Notes: generated from the sequence alone by a model not told the origin. Counted from the first letter of the stretch, positions 1 to 8,720 are shown. The stretch is DNA of 64,000 bases from Shewanella sp. Isolate13 (GCF_022398325.1 NZ_JAKEVD010000008.1:1-64000); one strand, 5' to 3'. Made by a program: numbers and translations.

Positions 1-7
1 AGAAAAG

Positions 8-83
8 TGGTGGGTCGTGAAGGATTCGAACCTTCGACCAATTGGTTAAAAGCCAACTGCTCTACCGACTGAGCTAACGACCC
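8..83 (-). tRNA. tRNA-Lys (anticodon UUU)
   Basis: The minus strand folds as a full 76-nt tRNA. The acceptor stem starts GGGTCGT and closes with ACGACCC, the D-loop is AGCTCAGTCGGTAGAGC, the anticodon loop is CTTTTAA (anticodon TTT), the T-arm carries GGTTCGAATCC, and the CCA end is encoded. It is the most distal copy in the array. Confidence 0.97.
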
Positions 84-124
84 ATCTGGTTTTGCTTCTA
101 CTTGTTTAGCCACTGGCAGAAAAG

Positions 125-200
125 TGGTGGGTCGTGAAGGATTCGAACCTTCGACCAATTGGTTAAAAGCCAACTGCTCTACCGACTGAGCTAACGACCC
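125..200 (-). tRNA. tRNA-Lys (anticodon UUU)
   Basis: This copy matches its neighbours over all 76 nt, with TTT anticodon and encoded CCA. It is probably cut from a common precursor, because the 41-nt spacers hold no visible promoter or terminator. Confidence 0.97.
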
Positions 201-241
201 ATCTAGTTTTGCTTCTACTTGTTTAGCCACTGGCAGAAAAG

Positions 242-317
242 TGGTGGGTCGTGAAGGATTCGAACCTTCGACCAATTGGTTAAAAGCCAACTGCTCTACC
301 GACTGAGCTAACGACCC
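242..317 (-). tRNA. tRNA-Lys (anticodon UUU)
   Basis: Third copy of the array. Cloverleaf, TTT anticodon and encoded CCA are intact and the sequence is identical to the other copies. Confidence 0.97.
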
Positions 318-358
318 ATCTGGTTTTGCTTCTACTTGTTTAGCCACTGGCAGAAAAG

Positions 359-434
359 TGGTGGGTCGTGAAGGATTCGAACCTTCGACCAATTGGTTAA
401 AAGCCAACTGCTCTACCGACTGAGCTAACGACCC
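359..434 (-). tRNA. tRNA-Lys (anticodon UUU), promoter-proximal copy
   Basis: First gene of the array in the direction of transcription, about 90 bp downstream of the predicted promoter at 530-557. Identical to the other copies. The array follows the tol-pal operon, as the lysT-valT-lysW cluster does in E. coli, but here all visible genes are lysine tRNAs. Confidence 0.97.
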
Positions 435-529
435 ATCTGGTATAACCTGTACCTTTAACTCACCGGTTAGTCAGACTAACTTTGTGGGTTAAGATACCCT
501 CAAGCGACTCTCTCGCTCCGAGGGCGCCT

Positions 530-557
530 ATAATACCTTTTTCATCTTCGCATGCAA
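530..557 (-). promoter_or_regulatory. Sigma-70 promoter for the tRNA-Lys array
   Basis: On the minus strand TTGCAT (552-557) and TATTAT (530-535) are 16 bp apart. The -10 box is followed by a GC-rich discriminator (AGGCGCCC), typical of stringently controlled stable-RNA promoters. It sits between the end of cpoB and the first tRNA, so the tRNAs need not depend on read-through from tol-pal. Confidence 0.65.
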
Positions 558-628
558 GCGCAAATTTCCCATTTCTCCTCGTTTGCATGAAAAACAATCT
601 AAGGTTTTGTTTTCTGAATAAATGAGCA

Positions 629-1354
629 TCAAAGTGCTGAAAGTTGCTGCAATGCAATTCGGGCTGCAGCGCTGTTAGCATATTCCTGGGTAACTTTTTG
701 ATAATAAGCTTTGGCTTTTGCTTTATCTCCGGTCTTTTCAGCGATCATGCCTAGCTTGACTAAACTTTCTCCACGCTTGCCAGAATCCTTGTATTTTTCA
801 ACAACGGTAGTAAAAGCTTTCGTCGCGCCAGCGAACTCATTCTTATTATAAAGTAACTGTCCTAACCAATAATTTGCATTAGGAGCATAGCTTGAGTTGG
901 GGTAACGCTCAATAAATTGCGCAAACGCTGGAATGGCAGCTTCGTACTTCTTCTCTTTTAAGACTAAATTGACCGCTTGCTCATAGCTTGCGGTTTCACC
1001 TAGGCTCGATGACGTTGCAGGGCTTGCACTCGTCGTATCGACAACAACGGCCGCCGCAGATTTTGAAGAAAGGTTAGCGATGTCTTCATATAATTGACGT
1101 TGTCTTTGTAACATCTGTTCAATTTGATAAGACTGCTGCTCACTTAGGCCGCGTAAATCCAACACTTCCTGCTGAAGTGTTTCTAAACGCTGCTGCATTT
1201 GAAACTCAGTTTGTTGTTTAGCTTTAATAACTCGTTCTAAACGAGCAACTCTATCATCGGTAGAGCCACCAGCAATATCCTCAACCGGAGCAGGCGCTGC
1301 ATAAGCAGAACCTGCAACTAGGATGATTGCCGCTGATAATACGGCATGTTTCAT
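629..1354 (-). CDS. cpoB: Tol-Pal system protein CpoB (YbgF)
   Basis: A periplasmic protein of 241 aa that links Tol-Pal driven outer-membrane constriction to septal peptidoglycan synthesis in E. coli. A signal peptide ends near residue 19 (AYA|AP). A glutamine-rich coiled coil at about 35-85 is the trimerisation helix. The second half (about 125-241) holds three TPR-like repeats, including the YxxAxxxF/YPNSxYAPNAxYWLG pattern. It is the last gene of the tol-pal operon, 24 bp after pal, and the tRNA-Lys array follows. Length and order match the family. Confidence 0.95.
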   Translation of the reverse strand: MKHAVLSAAIILVAGSAYAAPAPVEDIAGGSTDDRVARLERVIKAKQQTEFQMQQRLETLQQEVLDLRGLSEQQSYQIEQMLQRQRQLYEDIANLSSKSAAAVVVDTTSASPATSSSLGETASYEQAVNLVLKEKKYEAAIPAFAQFIERYPNSSYAPNANYWLGQLLYNKNEFAGATKAFTTVVEKYKDSGKRGESLVKLGMIAEKTGDKAKAKAYYQKVTQEYANSAAARIALQQLSAL

Positions 1355-1378
1355 AAGGTAAACCTTTTACCTGTAAGA

Positions 1379-1918
1379 TTAATAAACAAGTACTGCGCGA
1401 CGGTTTTTCGCAAAACCTTCATCTGAGCGAGAGAAATCCATCGGCTTCTCTTCACCATAACTCACAATACTCATTTGGCTTGGCTGAACGCCCATGCCTT
1501 GCAAATATTTAGCAACGGCTTTAGCACGACGCTCACCTAGTGCGATGTTATATTCTGGAGTGCCGCGTTCATCCGCATGACCTTCAATCATCACTCGTAC
1601 ATTTGGATGCTCTACCAAGTAATCGCCATGTGCATTCAATACCTCAGCAAACTGCTGAGAAACCGAACTGCGGTCAAAGTCAAAATAGATGATGTGCTCT
1701 TTTCTCAACTCTTGGTACTTAAGGCGCTGCTGCTCTTCTGGGGTCAATACAGGTGCAACACCACCAGTTTCAACACCATTGTTAGCATATTCACTCGATG
1801 AAGAAGACTCGGTTGAGCTTGTTGCATCAGTTTCTGACTCAGAAGTAGAGCTACATGCACTGATAGCCATAATAGGAAGTACGACTAACATGGCTTTAAA
1901 TAGCTTATTCAGATCCAT
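1379..1918 (-). CDS. pal: Peptidoglycan-associated lipoprotein Pal
   Basis: An outer-membrane lipoprotein of 179 aa that binds peptidoglycan and TolB/TolA during envelope constriction. The signal peptide ends in a lipobox (ISAC, Cys22). A serine/threonine-rich linker follows, then an OmpA-like domain (about 70-179) with the peptidoglycan-binding motif IEGHADERGTPEYN and the NRRAVL ending. It lies between tolB and cpoB with about 24-bp gaps. The acidic and serine-rich linker is somewhat longer than in E. coli Pal. Confidence 0.97.
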   Translation of the reverse strand: MDLNKLFKAMLVVLPIMAISACSSTSESETDATSSTESSSSSEYANNGVETGGVAPVLTPEEQQRLKYQELRKEHIIYFDFDRSSVSQQFAEVLNAHGDYLVEHPNVRVMIEGHADERGTPEYNIALGERRAKAVAKYLQGMGVQPSQMSIVSYGEEKPMDFSRSDEGFAKNRRAVLVY

Positions 1919-1942
1919 TTTTTAAATCCTTAATCTTTATAG

Positions 1943-3262
1943 TTAGAGAAATGGTGACCAAGACGGTGATTTAACTTCACCCTGACCGACTGGCAATCTT
2001 GCTTTAAAACGTCCATCCATAGAAACTGCCGCCAACACTTGTTTGCCTTGGTAAGTTGTTCCATAAATAACCATGGTGCCATTTGGCGCCACGCTTGGTG
2101 ATTCATCTAGACGAGTGCTAGTTAACACTTGCATGAATCGAGTTTCTAAATCCATACGAGCGATATTAAATTTACCATTAGTACGGTTTACAAAAATAAT
2201 GCTGCGGCCATCCGGTGAAATCGAACCACCTAGGTTCCACTCACCTTCAAACGTTAAGCGAGAAATCTTACCCGAATCTAAGAAAACCCGATACAGTTGT
2301 GGACGCCCACCACGTTCAGAAGTAATAAGTAGTGAGTTACCATCAGGGAACCAAGACGGCTCAGTATCAATCGCGTAATGATTGGTCACTCGCTTAAGTG
2401 CCTTTGTTGCAATGTCGACCACATATACTTCAGGCTGACCATCTTTTGAAAGTGTTAATGCCAGTTTCTTACCATCAGGTGAAAAAACGGGTGCGCCATT
2501 AATACCATTAAAGCTAGTCACTTTGGTTCGTTGCTGAGTATAGATATTTTGTACAAACACCTCGGCTTTACGGTTCTCAAAACTTACGTACGCAAGACGC
2601 TGCCCATCAGGCGACCAAGAAGGTGACATCAATGGCTCAGGAGAGCGTAACAACATCTGCTCGTTATAACCATCATAATCAGCAATCATCAACTTATAAG
2701 GAGACTTCTCTCCATGATTGACAACAACATAAGCGATACGAGTCAAAAATGCTCCACGAATACCGGTTAGCTTCTCATAAACTATATCGCTGATACGATG
2801 ACCATATTGACGGAACTGTGCGGCAGTAATAACCGTTTCTCGACTATCTATCACTAAATCTTTCGCAGATAAGTCAGACTGAAGCTGCGCTTTAACTAAG
2901 TCGATCAGTTCAAAACTGACCAAGTACTTATCACCACCATAAGGCTTAACAGAGCCCATTACCACGGCTTCAGCAGGCTGTGCCATCCAAGCAGAGGCAT
3001 TAAACTGAGCCAAAGTACTAATGCCGCGCTGTGGCAAACTCAGTTCATCGGCTGGACTGAAAGTCCCGCTTCGCGCTAAGTCCGACATCACCACATCTGA
3101 GATCTGTGACGGCATAGGGCCTGTACCTTGCCAAACAAACGGAATAACAGCGATGGGTCTCGCCGCATCAACCCCCTCTGTAATGATAATATCTAATGCG
3201 GCCTTTACAGGCATACTGCAAATAAGTAGACCCGTCAGCAACCACTTCCCCAAATTCTTCAT
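1943..3262 (-). CDS. tolB: Tol-Pal system beta-propeller protein TolB
   Basis: A periplasmic protein of 439 aa that shuttles between Pal, TolA and outer-membrane porins. A signal peptide of about 21 residues precedes an N-terminal alpha/beta domain (about 22-165). A six-bladed propeller (about 190-435) follows, with repeated SPDG and W-FPDG blade motifs ([36 protein letters not shown]). It starts 9 bp after tolA. The mature start ([11 protein letters not shown]) is where the TolA-binding TolB box sits in characterised homologues. Confidence 0.97.
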   Translation of the reverse strand: MKNLGKWLLTGLLICSMPVKAALDIIITEGVDAARPIAVIPFVWQGTGPMPSQISDVVMSDLARSGTFSPADELSLPQRGISTLAQFNASAWMAQPAEAVVMGSVKPYGGDKYLVSFELIDLVKAQLQSDLSAKDLVIDSRETVITAAQFRQYGHRISDIVYEKLTGIRGAFLTRIAYVVVNHGEKSPYKLMIADYDGYNEQMLLRSPEPLMSPSWSPDGQRLAYVSFENRKAEVFVQNIYTQQRTKVTSFNGINGAPVFSPDGKKLALTLSKDGQPEVYVVDIATKALKRVTNHYAIDTEPSWFPDGNSLLITSERGGRPQLYRVFLDSGKISRLTFEGEWNLGGSISPDGRSIIFVNRTNGKFNIARMDLETRFMQVLTSTRLDESPSVAPNGTMVIYGTTYQGKQVLAAVSMDGRFKARLPVGQGEVKSPSWSPFL

Positions 3263-3271
3263 AAGACTCCT

Positions 3272-4207
3272 TTAGTCAAACTCAGGTTGAACTGTTAAAT
3301 TAATTTCTTTTAGCTTGTTATAGACATCAGGTTCACTCGACACTGGTAACCTGCCCGCCTTATTAATCGCGGCCTTTGTTGCTCGGCAAACAACACTATC
3401 TCCATCGAGAGTTTGACTTGCTGTCACAAAACCATCATTAGCCAAGCGAATGAAGACCCTACAGCTCTTACCTCGCATGGACTCGTCAACCACTAGATTT
3501 CGCTGAATTGTCGCACGGATCATCGAGGTATAACGCTGCACCTCAGTCATCACCTGCTTATTACGGGTTTGAGACAGTGCCGCTTGCTCAGCAGCCAGCG
3601 CCTCTTGCATCATCTGCTCTTGCTCGCGCCTTGCTTGCTCTTCCGCTTTACGTTTACGTTCAGCTTCAGCTTTGCGTTTACGCTCCTCTTCTGCTTTCTT
3701 AGCTGCCGCTTCTTCAGCTTTACGTTTCTCTTCGGCCTTTCTAGCTGCTTCTTCAGAAGCTTTACGTTCCTTCTCTTTCTGCTTTCGCTCCGCTTCTGCT
3801 TTCGCCGCTTTCTCTCTTTCCTGCTTCTGCTTCAGCTGAGCAGCTTTTGCGTCATCGGCCGCACGTTTCGTTTCAATCTCTTTTTGCTTGCGTTCTTGCT
3901 CAAGCTTTTTGATTCGAGCCTGTTCGCGTTCACGCTCTTTTCGCGCTTCACGTACTTTTCTGTCGGCCTCATCTTGGCGAGCTTTCTCTTTACGTTCAGC
4001 TTCGCGTTTTTCAGCTTTTAGCTTCTCGACATGCTCTGCCACTTTTTTCTGATCGACCACGACCGCTTGAACCGCTGGCGCACTAGCTTGAGGCTGTGGT
4101 TTAGGCTTTTCAGAAAAATCCACACCTAAGGCAAGAATAACTATCACGCCAATATGAATTCCAGCTGAAATAACAACTGGAAGCGTTAAATCAGATTTAG
4201 CCGCCAC
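3272..4207 (-). CDS. tolA: Cell-envelope integrity protein TolA
   Basis: An inner-membrane protein of 311 aa that couples the TolQR proton motor to TolB and Pal. One N-terminal membrane helix (about 8-30) with the SxxxH motif (SAGIH) contacts TolQR. A long Lys/Glu/Ala/Arg-rich helix (about 55-215) spans the periplasm, and a compact C-terminal domain (about 220-311) carries one cysteine pair. The start is GTG immediately after the tolR stop, so the genes are tightly coupled. The repetitive codons of the helix create long spurious Phe/Leu/Ser-rich antisense ORFs. Confidence 0.95.
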   Translation of the reverse strand: MAAKSDLTLPVVISAGIHIGVIVILALGVDFSEKPKPQPQASAPAVQAVVVDQKKVAEHVEKLKAEKREAERKEKARQDEADRKVREARKEREREQARIKKLEQERKQKEIETKRAADDAKAAQLKQKQEREKAAKAEAERKQKEKERKASEEAARKAEEKRKAEEAAAKKAEEERKRKAEAERKRKAEEQARREQEQMMQEALAAEQAALSQTRNKQVMTEVQRYTSMIRATIQRNLVVDESMRGKSCRVFIRLANDGFVTASQTLDGDSVVCRATKAAINKAGRLPVSSEPDVYNKLKEINLTVQPEFD

Positions 4208-4645
4208 TTAGTTGTCCTCCGGCGAATCTGTCATTAATCCCACCGAAGGTACGCCTGCTCCTTGCAAAGTCACCATCAGTTGGATCACTTTTTCATAGGG
4301 AATGGAACGGTCGGCTTTAACAACAACCGGACGCTCTGGCTCTAATTGAATAATCGCCCCCACACGTACAGCTACTTCATCTAACTCTAAGGCTTCTTTG
4401 CTGCTTGAGCTGCCCACATCTAAATAATACTCACCCATCGCATCAATCGATGCGACAACCGGAGGCTTACTATCGGCAGGTAGAGTCTCCGCAGCCCCTT
4501 GAGGTAGATCGACTTTCACCCCTTGAGTGACAATCGGTGCCGTTACCATAAAAATAATCAGCAGTACCAACATCACATCGATATAGGGCACCACGTTAAT
4601 CTCAGCGACCGGACGACGGCGCTTCCTCTGGTAGCCTTGATGCAT
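4208..4645 (-). CDS. tolR: Tol-Pal proton-channel subunit TolR
   Basis: An ExbD/TolR-family inner-membrane protein of 145 aa. It has a short cytoplasmic N-terminus and one membrane helix (about 20-42), EINVVPYIDVMLVLLIIFMV, with the conserved channel aspartate in the YIDVML motif. A periplasmic domain of about 100 residues follows. The ATG overlaps the tolQ stop in a TAATG junction, which suggests translational coupling to keep subunit ratios. Confidence 0.97.
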   Translation of the reverse strand: MHQGYQRKRRRPVAEINVVPYIDVMLVLLIIFMVTAPIVTQGVKVDLPQGAAETLPADSKPPVVASIDAMGEYYLDVGSSSSKEALELDEVAVRVGAIIQLEPERPVVVKADRSIPYEKVIQLMVTLQGAGVPSVGLMTDSPEDN

Positions 4646-5334
4646 TATGCCTGTTCCTTCTCGCTGTACGCTTGACGGTGCAAAATGCTTGAAAACTCTT
4701 CCATAAAGTTGGCGTAAGACATTTCAATCTTTTCAACTTGCGTAGAGAAACGGTTATAAGCGATAACGGCTGGGATAGCAGCAAATAGACCCATAGCGGT
4801 TGCGATCAAAGCTTCTGCAATACCTGGTGCAACCATGGCTAGCGTGGCGTTTTCCACCGCACCTAATGCGATAAAGGAGTTCATGATCCCCCATACAGTA
4901 CCAAATAGACCAATGTATGGACTGGTAGAGCCGATAGTCGCTAATAAAGGGAGATGAGTTTCAAGTTTTTCTAACTCACGCGACAAAGAAACACGCATCG
5001 CACGATAGCTACCGTCCATTACAGCTTCTGGCACGCGGCCATTTAACTTACTTAAACGCGCATACTCTTTAAAGCCGGTAACAAATAGAGATGACAGGCC
5101 TGAATTGCTGTCTTGTCTCGCTGACAATTCTTGATAAAGCTTGTTCAAGTCAACACCCGACCAAAACTTATCTTCAAACTTGAGCGCTTCTTTCTTTGCT
5201 GCTGTTAACAATCTGCGACGCTGAATAATCACCGCCCAAGAAGCAATCGACAAGCCTAATAACGTCAGCATGACTAACTTAACTAATAGGCTTGCTTGTA
5301 AAAATAATCCAATAAAAGAAATATCAGCTTCCAC
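4645..5334 (-). CDS. tolQ: Tol-Pal proton-channel subunit TolQ
   Basis: An ExbB/TolQ-family protein of 229 aa with three membrane helices (about 12-35, 130-152 and 165-190) that forms the proton-driven motor with TolR. The conserved third-helix region reads [13 protein letters not shown]. The start is GTG at 5334: AGGAG lies 7 bases upstream and the protein then begins [13 protein letters not shown] as in relatives. An in-frame ATG six codons earlier lacks a ribosome site. The start overlaps the last codons of ybgC. Confidence 0.93.
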   Translation of the reverse strand: MEADISFIGLFLQASLLVKLVMLTLLGLSIASWAVIIQRRRLLTAAKKEALKFEDKFWSGVDLNKLYQELSARQDSNSGLSSLFVTGFKEYARLSKLNGRVPEAVMDGSYRAMRVSLSRELEKLETHLPLLATIGSTSPYIGLFGTVWGIMNSFIALGAVENATLAMVAPGIAEALIATAMGLFAAIPAVIAYNRFSTQVEKIEMSYANFMEEFSSILHRQAYSEKEQA

Positions 5335-5722
5335 CTTTAAACTCCTGCGCAATATGTTGGGGAATGGCTTTGGGTCTCATACGTGATAGTGCAACACAGG
5401 CAACAACAATGTCAGCCTCACAATACACCACACCTTGCTCATCAATTAAACGTTGCTCAAATACCAATGAGGCCTTCTTAAGTTCTATGACCTTAGTTTC
5501 TACAATAAGGTTCTGTTCAAAGCGTGCGGCCTTACAAAAATCCAATTCTGCACGTTTAACTACAAACGCAGTGTCTTGGGCTAATAAGGCTGTTTGACTG
5601 ATCTCCATAGCACGCAGCCACTCGGTTCGCGCGCGCTCAAAAAACTTTAAGTAATTTGAGTGATAAACAACGCCACCTGCGTCCGTGTCTTCATAGTAAA
5701 CCGAAATAGGCCAACGAAACAT
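5324..5722 (-). CDS. ybgC: Acyl-CoA thioester hydrolase YbgC
   Basis: A cytoplasmic hot-dog-fold thioesterase of 132 aa and the first gene of the tol-pal operon. The family hydrolyses short-chain or hydroxylated acyl-CoAs and is linked to phospholipid metabolism. The signature [20 protein letters not shown] is present at residues 9-28, with catalytic Asp14 and the following Tyr-His. The frame is open for 53 more codons upstream, but that part has no family similarity, so the ATG at 5722 (protein starting [14 protein letters not shown]) is preferred. Confidence 0.95.
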   Translation of the reverse strand: MFRWPISVYYEDTDAGGVVYHSNYLKFFERARTEWLRAMEISQTALLAQDTAFVVKRAELDFCKAARFEQNLIVETKVIELKKASLVFEQRLIDEQGVVYCEADIVVACVALSRMRPKAIPQHIAQEFKGGS

Positions 5723-5758
5723 AAACAGTAACTGCCAATTGATGAGATAAAATAGAGG

Positions 5759-5776
5759 CCTACTATACCTAGTAGG
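5759..5776. promoter_or_regulatory. Nested palindromes upstream of tol-pal
   Basis: CCTACTA-TACC-TAGTAGG is a perfect 7-bp inverted repeat at 5759-5776. It shares bases with a second one, ATACCT-AGT-AGGTAT. It lies 37 bp before the ybgC start, where an operator or promoter would be expected. There is no U tract, so it is not a terminator. The binding factor, if any, is unknown. Confidence 0.35.
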
Positions 5777-5916
5777 TATGCAATTGTGAATCGCGATATG
5801 TGATAAGCAATGCGCATCTTCATAAAATTTTGTTAATCGACTTTCATCTTTGTTGCATATATATCCAAGGCCATAATTCATGTAGAAAGCATAAGCTCAA
5901 ATTAGCTAGAGAAACA

Positions 5917-5945
5917 AAAAAGGGAAGCCGAGGCTCCCCTTTTTA
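5917..5945 (-). terminator. Rho-independent terminator of the peptidase gene
   Basis: On the minus strand GGGGAGCC-TC-GGCTTCCC forms an 8-bp stem with one G-U pair and is followed by six T. It lies 17 bp after the stop of the S9 peptidase. The plus-strand version would have an A-C mismatch, which favours the minus strand. Confidence 0.8.
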
Positions 5946-5961
5946 AATCGTCATATTTTAT

Positions 5962-8118
5962 TTACTCTGTGATTTTTGCTGGGATCTGCAGCCCAAAGTT
6001 ATGCCAAAGGAAACTGTAGATATCGGCAAACTCATCAATCTTCATTGAAGTAGGCTTACCCGCGCCATGACCCGCTTTTGATTCAATTCGCATAATTACA
6101 GGTGCATCGCCTTGCTGCTTTTCTTGCATCATGGCACCAAACTTAAAGCTATGCAGTGGCACAACACGGTCGTCATGATCCGCGGTCATCACCATAGTCG
6201 CAGGATAGGCTTGGGCTTTCACATTGTGATATGGCGAATAAGCATAGAGTGCAGGAAACTGCTCGGCGTTATCGGCACTACCATATTCGCTGGTCCATGC
6301 CCAGCCGATGGTAAACTTCTGAAAGCGCAACATATCCAACACACCAACCGCTGGTAGAACCGCTGCAAACAGCTCTGGACGCTGGGTCAAGGTAGCCCCC
6401 ATCAATAGGCCACCATTACTACGACCATAGGCTCCAAGCTTCGACGAGTTAGTGTAATCCTCCTCGATCAGGTACTCCGCCGCGGCATAATAGTCATCAA
6501 ACACATTTTGCTTCTTATCGAACATCCCCGCTTGGTGCCAGCTTTCACCGTACTCGGCGCCACCACGTAGGTTTGGCACAGCATAGACCCCTCCCATATC
6601 CATCCATGCAATGTTGGCAGGGCTAAAACGCGGCGTCATAGAAATGGCAAAACCACCGTAGGCATATAGCAGAGTTGGGTTTTGACCATCTTTTTTCATC
6701 CCTTTCTTATAAGAGATCATCATAGGCACTTTTGTACCATCTTTGCTGGTATAGAAGACCTGTTCCGAGGTGTAATCACTTGGGTTAAATGAAACTTCAG
6801 GCTTTGAGTAAATACTCGACTCACCGGTTTTAAAGTCAAACTTATAGGTCGTTTGTGGCTGAACGTAACTATTAAAAACATAGTAGAAATAGTCTTTACT
6901 GCGTTTACCGTAAGGACCTGCAATCTTGCCTTTACCTGGTAACGTCACATCTTGACGCTTATCGCCATTCATATTGTAAATTGTCAGTTTACCTAATACG
7001 TCATGCAGATAGCTCACCACAATATGATCATTAACGATAGCGATGTTACTAATTGGATCTTTAAGCTCAGGAACTATCGTCTTCCAATTATCTTTGCCAC
7101 TATTATTGACATCAACCGCAATCACCTTACCGTTGGGCGCGTTATAGTCGGTTTTAAAATAAAAAACGGCGCCATCGTTGCCGATAAAATTGTACTCGGC
7201 TTCAAGGTTAGGGATCAGTTCTACCACTTGGGCTTGCGGATCAGTCAATGACTTATAAAAGAAACGGTTTCGACTGTCAGTGCCTTGAGAAATATACAGC
7301 AACAAGTAGTCACCCTTCTCCGAGACTTCGATACCAAAACCCCAATCTTTATTCTGAGGTCTTTCATAAACTAGGGTATCGTCACTTTGCGCGCTGCCGA
7401 TCTTATGAAAATACACTTTTTGATTAAAGTTAACATCGGCTAGGGCGTTGCCGCCTTCCGGCGCATCATAACGTGCATAGTAGACGCCAGTGTTATCGTG
7501 ATTCCAAACCGCGCTAGAGAATTTTATCCAGTCAAGCTCATCGGCTAACTTCTTACCAGTAGCGACATCGATAAAGTGCCATGCCTGCCAGTCTGAACCG
7601 GACTTAGAGATCCCATAAGCCAAGGTTTTACCATCATCACTGACCGACACGCCTGACAAAGCCACGGTTCCATCATCAGAAAAACTGTTAGGATCGAGAA
7701 CCACTCTTGCCTCACCATCGCCACCCTTAACGTAGAGAACGGATTGCGCTTGCAAGCCATCGTTACGGTAATAGAAGGTATTGTCACCTTTCTCGAACGG
7801 TGCTGAAATTTTTTCAAAATTCCAAAGCTCAGTAATTCGATCAACAATGGCTTGCTTGTTTTCAATATTAGCCAAATAGGCATGGCCCGCTTTTTGTTGT
7901 TCACTAACCCATTTATGGGTCTGTTTGGACTCGATCTCTAGATAGCGGTAGGGATCAGCAACCTCTACGCCATGGATCGTTTCAACCACACCACTCGCAT
8001 TACTCTTAACGGCAATCGCAGATTCTTCTACCTTGGGTTGTGACTGGCAACCCACCACAGCTAAGCCTAAGCCAATGGCTAACAAATGCTTTTTAGTTAG
8101 TATCGAATGAATTCGCAT
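5962..8118 (-). CDS. Prolyl oligopeptidase family lipoprotein (peptidase S9A)
   Basis: A serine peptidase of 718 aa that should cleave proline-containing peptides in the envelope. A lipoprotein signal ends at VVGC (Cys24). The N-terminal part (about 45-110) and the seven-bladed propeller (to about 440) gate a C-terminal alpha/beta-hydrolase domain. The catalytic triad is visible: Ser567 in GRSNGG, an Asp near 649 in DHDDRV, and His684 in AGHGAG. Length matches the S9A family. It is probably monocistronic, with its own terminator. Shewanella genomes usually carry several such peptidases, consistent with peptide-based nutrition. Confidence 0.93.
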   Translation of the reverse strand: MRIHSILTKKHLLAIGLGLAVVGCQSQPKVEESAIAVKSNASGVVETIHGVEVADPYRYLEIESKQTHKWVSEQQKAGHAYLANIENKQAIVDRITELWNFEKISAPFEKGDNTFYYRNDGLQAQSVLYVKGGDGEARVVLDPNSFSDDGTVALSGVSVSDDGKTLAYGISKSGSDWQAWHFIDVATGKKLADELDWIKFSSAVWNHDNTGVYYARYDAPEGGNALADVNFNQKVYFHKIGSAQSDDTLVYERPQNKDWGFGIEVSEKGDYLLLYISQGTDSRNRFFYKSLTDPQAQVVELIPNLEAEYNFIGNDGAVFYFKTDYNAPNGKVIAVDVNNSGKDNWKTIVPELKDPISNIAIVNDHIVVSYLHDVLGKLTIYNMNGDKRQDVTLPGKGKIAGPYGKRSKDYFYYVFNSYVQPQTTYKFDFKTGESSIYSKPEVSFNPSDYTSEQVFYTSKDGTKVPMMISYKKGMKKDGQNPTLLYAYGGFAISMTPRFSPANIAWMDMGGVYAVPNLRGGAEYGESWHQAGMFDKKQNVFDDYYAAAEYLIEEDYTNSSKLGAYGRSNGGLLMGATLTQRPELFAAVLPAVGVLDMLRFQKFTIGWAWTSEYGSADNAEQFPALYAYSPYHNVKAQAYPATMVMTADHDDRVVPLHSFKFGAMMQEKQQGDAPVIMRIESKAGHGAGKPTSMKIDEFADIYSFLWHNFGLQIPAKITE

Positions 8119-8466
8119 TTTTTATCCCTGATTAATTGACTCTTCGAATTTAGTGAGCCTTCTGTTTCTATCGTTAGTTTTTATAATTAGATAATCTTAT
8201 TTTTAATTGTTTTAACACTAACACCTTCTTCACAGGGCACTATACAAACTAAAAAAAAACATCGCAAAGTTTGTTTCAATATTGTTTTTGCTAAATAGAC
8301 TTAGCAACTGTTAATAATTTAGCAACATAGATAAATTAAATATCATGCAAAACTCAACACAAAACGTGACTCTCCCCGCAATATTAGGGGGTTCCGTATC
8401 TTTTAGCAGCAAACCGACAAGCGACTCGCATTAGCAAAACTAATGTCAAATACTAATTATTCTAGT
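8119..8466. other. AT-rich intergenic region upstream of the S9 peptidase
   Basis: This 348-bp stretch holds the expected promoter region of the peptidase (minus strand) and long A/T tracts. A small CCCC-GCAATATTA-GGGG inverted repeat lies near 8375-8392. I see no convincing ORF. Confidence 0.5.
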
Positions 8467-8495
8467 TTGTCACTCCTGAACGCCAGGCCTATAAT
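8467..8495 (+). promoter_or_regulatory. Strong sigma-70 promoter of the candidate sRNA
   Basis: TTGTCA (8467-8472) and a perfect TATAAT (8490-8495) are exactly 17 bp apart on the plus strand. The predicted start is near 8502. No plus-strand protein gene follows before the intrinsic terminator at 8643-8673. Confidence 0.75.
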
Positions 8496-8501
8496 TCGTC
8501 T

Positions 8502-8673
8502 CGTTTTCAGGAAGTGTCTGCTTAGCAGATTCGGAAACAAAGAACTCTTAAACTTTCGTGGTCTTCCACGGGAGTTATATCCCTGGTTCTTATGCTTGAC
8601 TTCCTTCCTTCAATTTGTTGATTGCAATGATTTATTTTTGCGGCCCGCTTACCTTGTAAGCGGGCTTTTTTTT
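8502..8673 (+). ncRNA. Candidate small RNA, about 170 nt
   Basis: A consensus promoter and a perfect intrinsic terminator bracket about 170 nt of structured sequence with no credible ORF. Hairpins are visible: TCTGC-TTA-GCAGA; CGTGG-TCTT-CCACG within an AACTC/GAGTT outer pairing; and the terminator stem. Between them is a pyrimidine-rich stretch, GACTTCCTTCCTTC, complementary to ribosome-binding sites, then TTTATTTTTG, a plausible Hfq site. Both flanking genes (S9 peptidase and motY) are on the other strand. It did not match Spot 42, RyhB, GcvB, 6S, 4.5S or CsrB as I remember them, so family and targets are unknown. Confidence 0.65.
8643..8673 (+). terminator. Intrinsic terminator of the candidate sRNA
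   Basis: GCCCGCTTAC-CTT-GTAAGCGGGC is a perfect 10-bp stem followed by eight T. The plus-strand direction is clear because the T tract lies only on the right side. Confidence 0.93.
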
Positions 8674-8720
8674 ATTTTAAAGTTGGCTGATGACTCCTGA
8701 CGGCGACAAATTTCAGCCAC

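Larger units (their letters stand above)
1..434 (-). repeat. Tandem 117-bp tRNA-Lys repeat array
   Basis: Four copies of a 117-bp unit lie head to tail: a 76-bp tRNA-Lys gene plus a 41-bp spacer. The spacers at 84-124, 201-241 and 318-358 are identical apart from one base (atctgg versus atctag near 205). The first seven bases of the window match the end of a spacer, so at least one more unit probably lies to the left. Such near identity points to recent unequal duplication or gene conversion. Confidence 0.95.

Noticed and set aside
460-681. 73-codon minus-strand ORF between cpoB and the tRNA genes
   Set aside because: It overlaps the end of cpoB in another frame, spans the predicted tRNA promoter and shows no family features.
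3569-4021. 150-codon Phe/Leu/Ser-rich ORF antisense to tolA
   Set aside because: It is the mirror of the Lys/Glu/Ala-rich TolA helix codons and has no independent support.
8502-8673. Candidate sRNA as a CsrB/RsmY-type RNA
   Set aside because: Only about three GGA motifs are present; CsrA-titrating RNAs carry many more in hairpin loops.
8443-8700. 85-codon plus-strand ORF across the candidate sRNA
   Set aside because: It starts before the promoter's -35 box, runs through the terminator and has no ribosome site. A non-coding RNA explains the region better.
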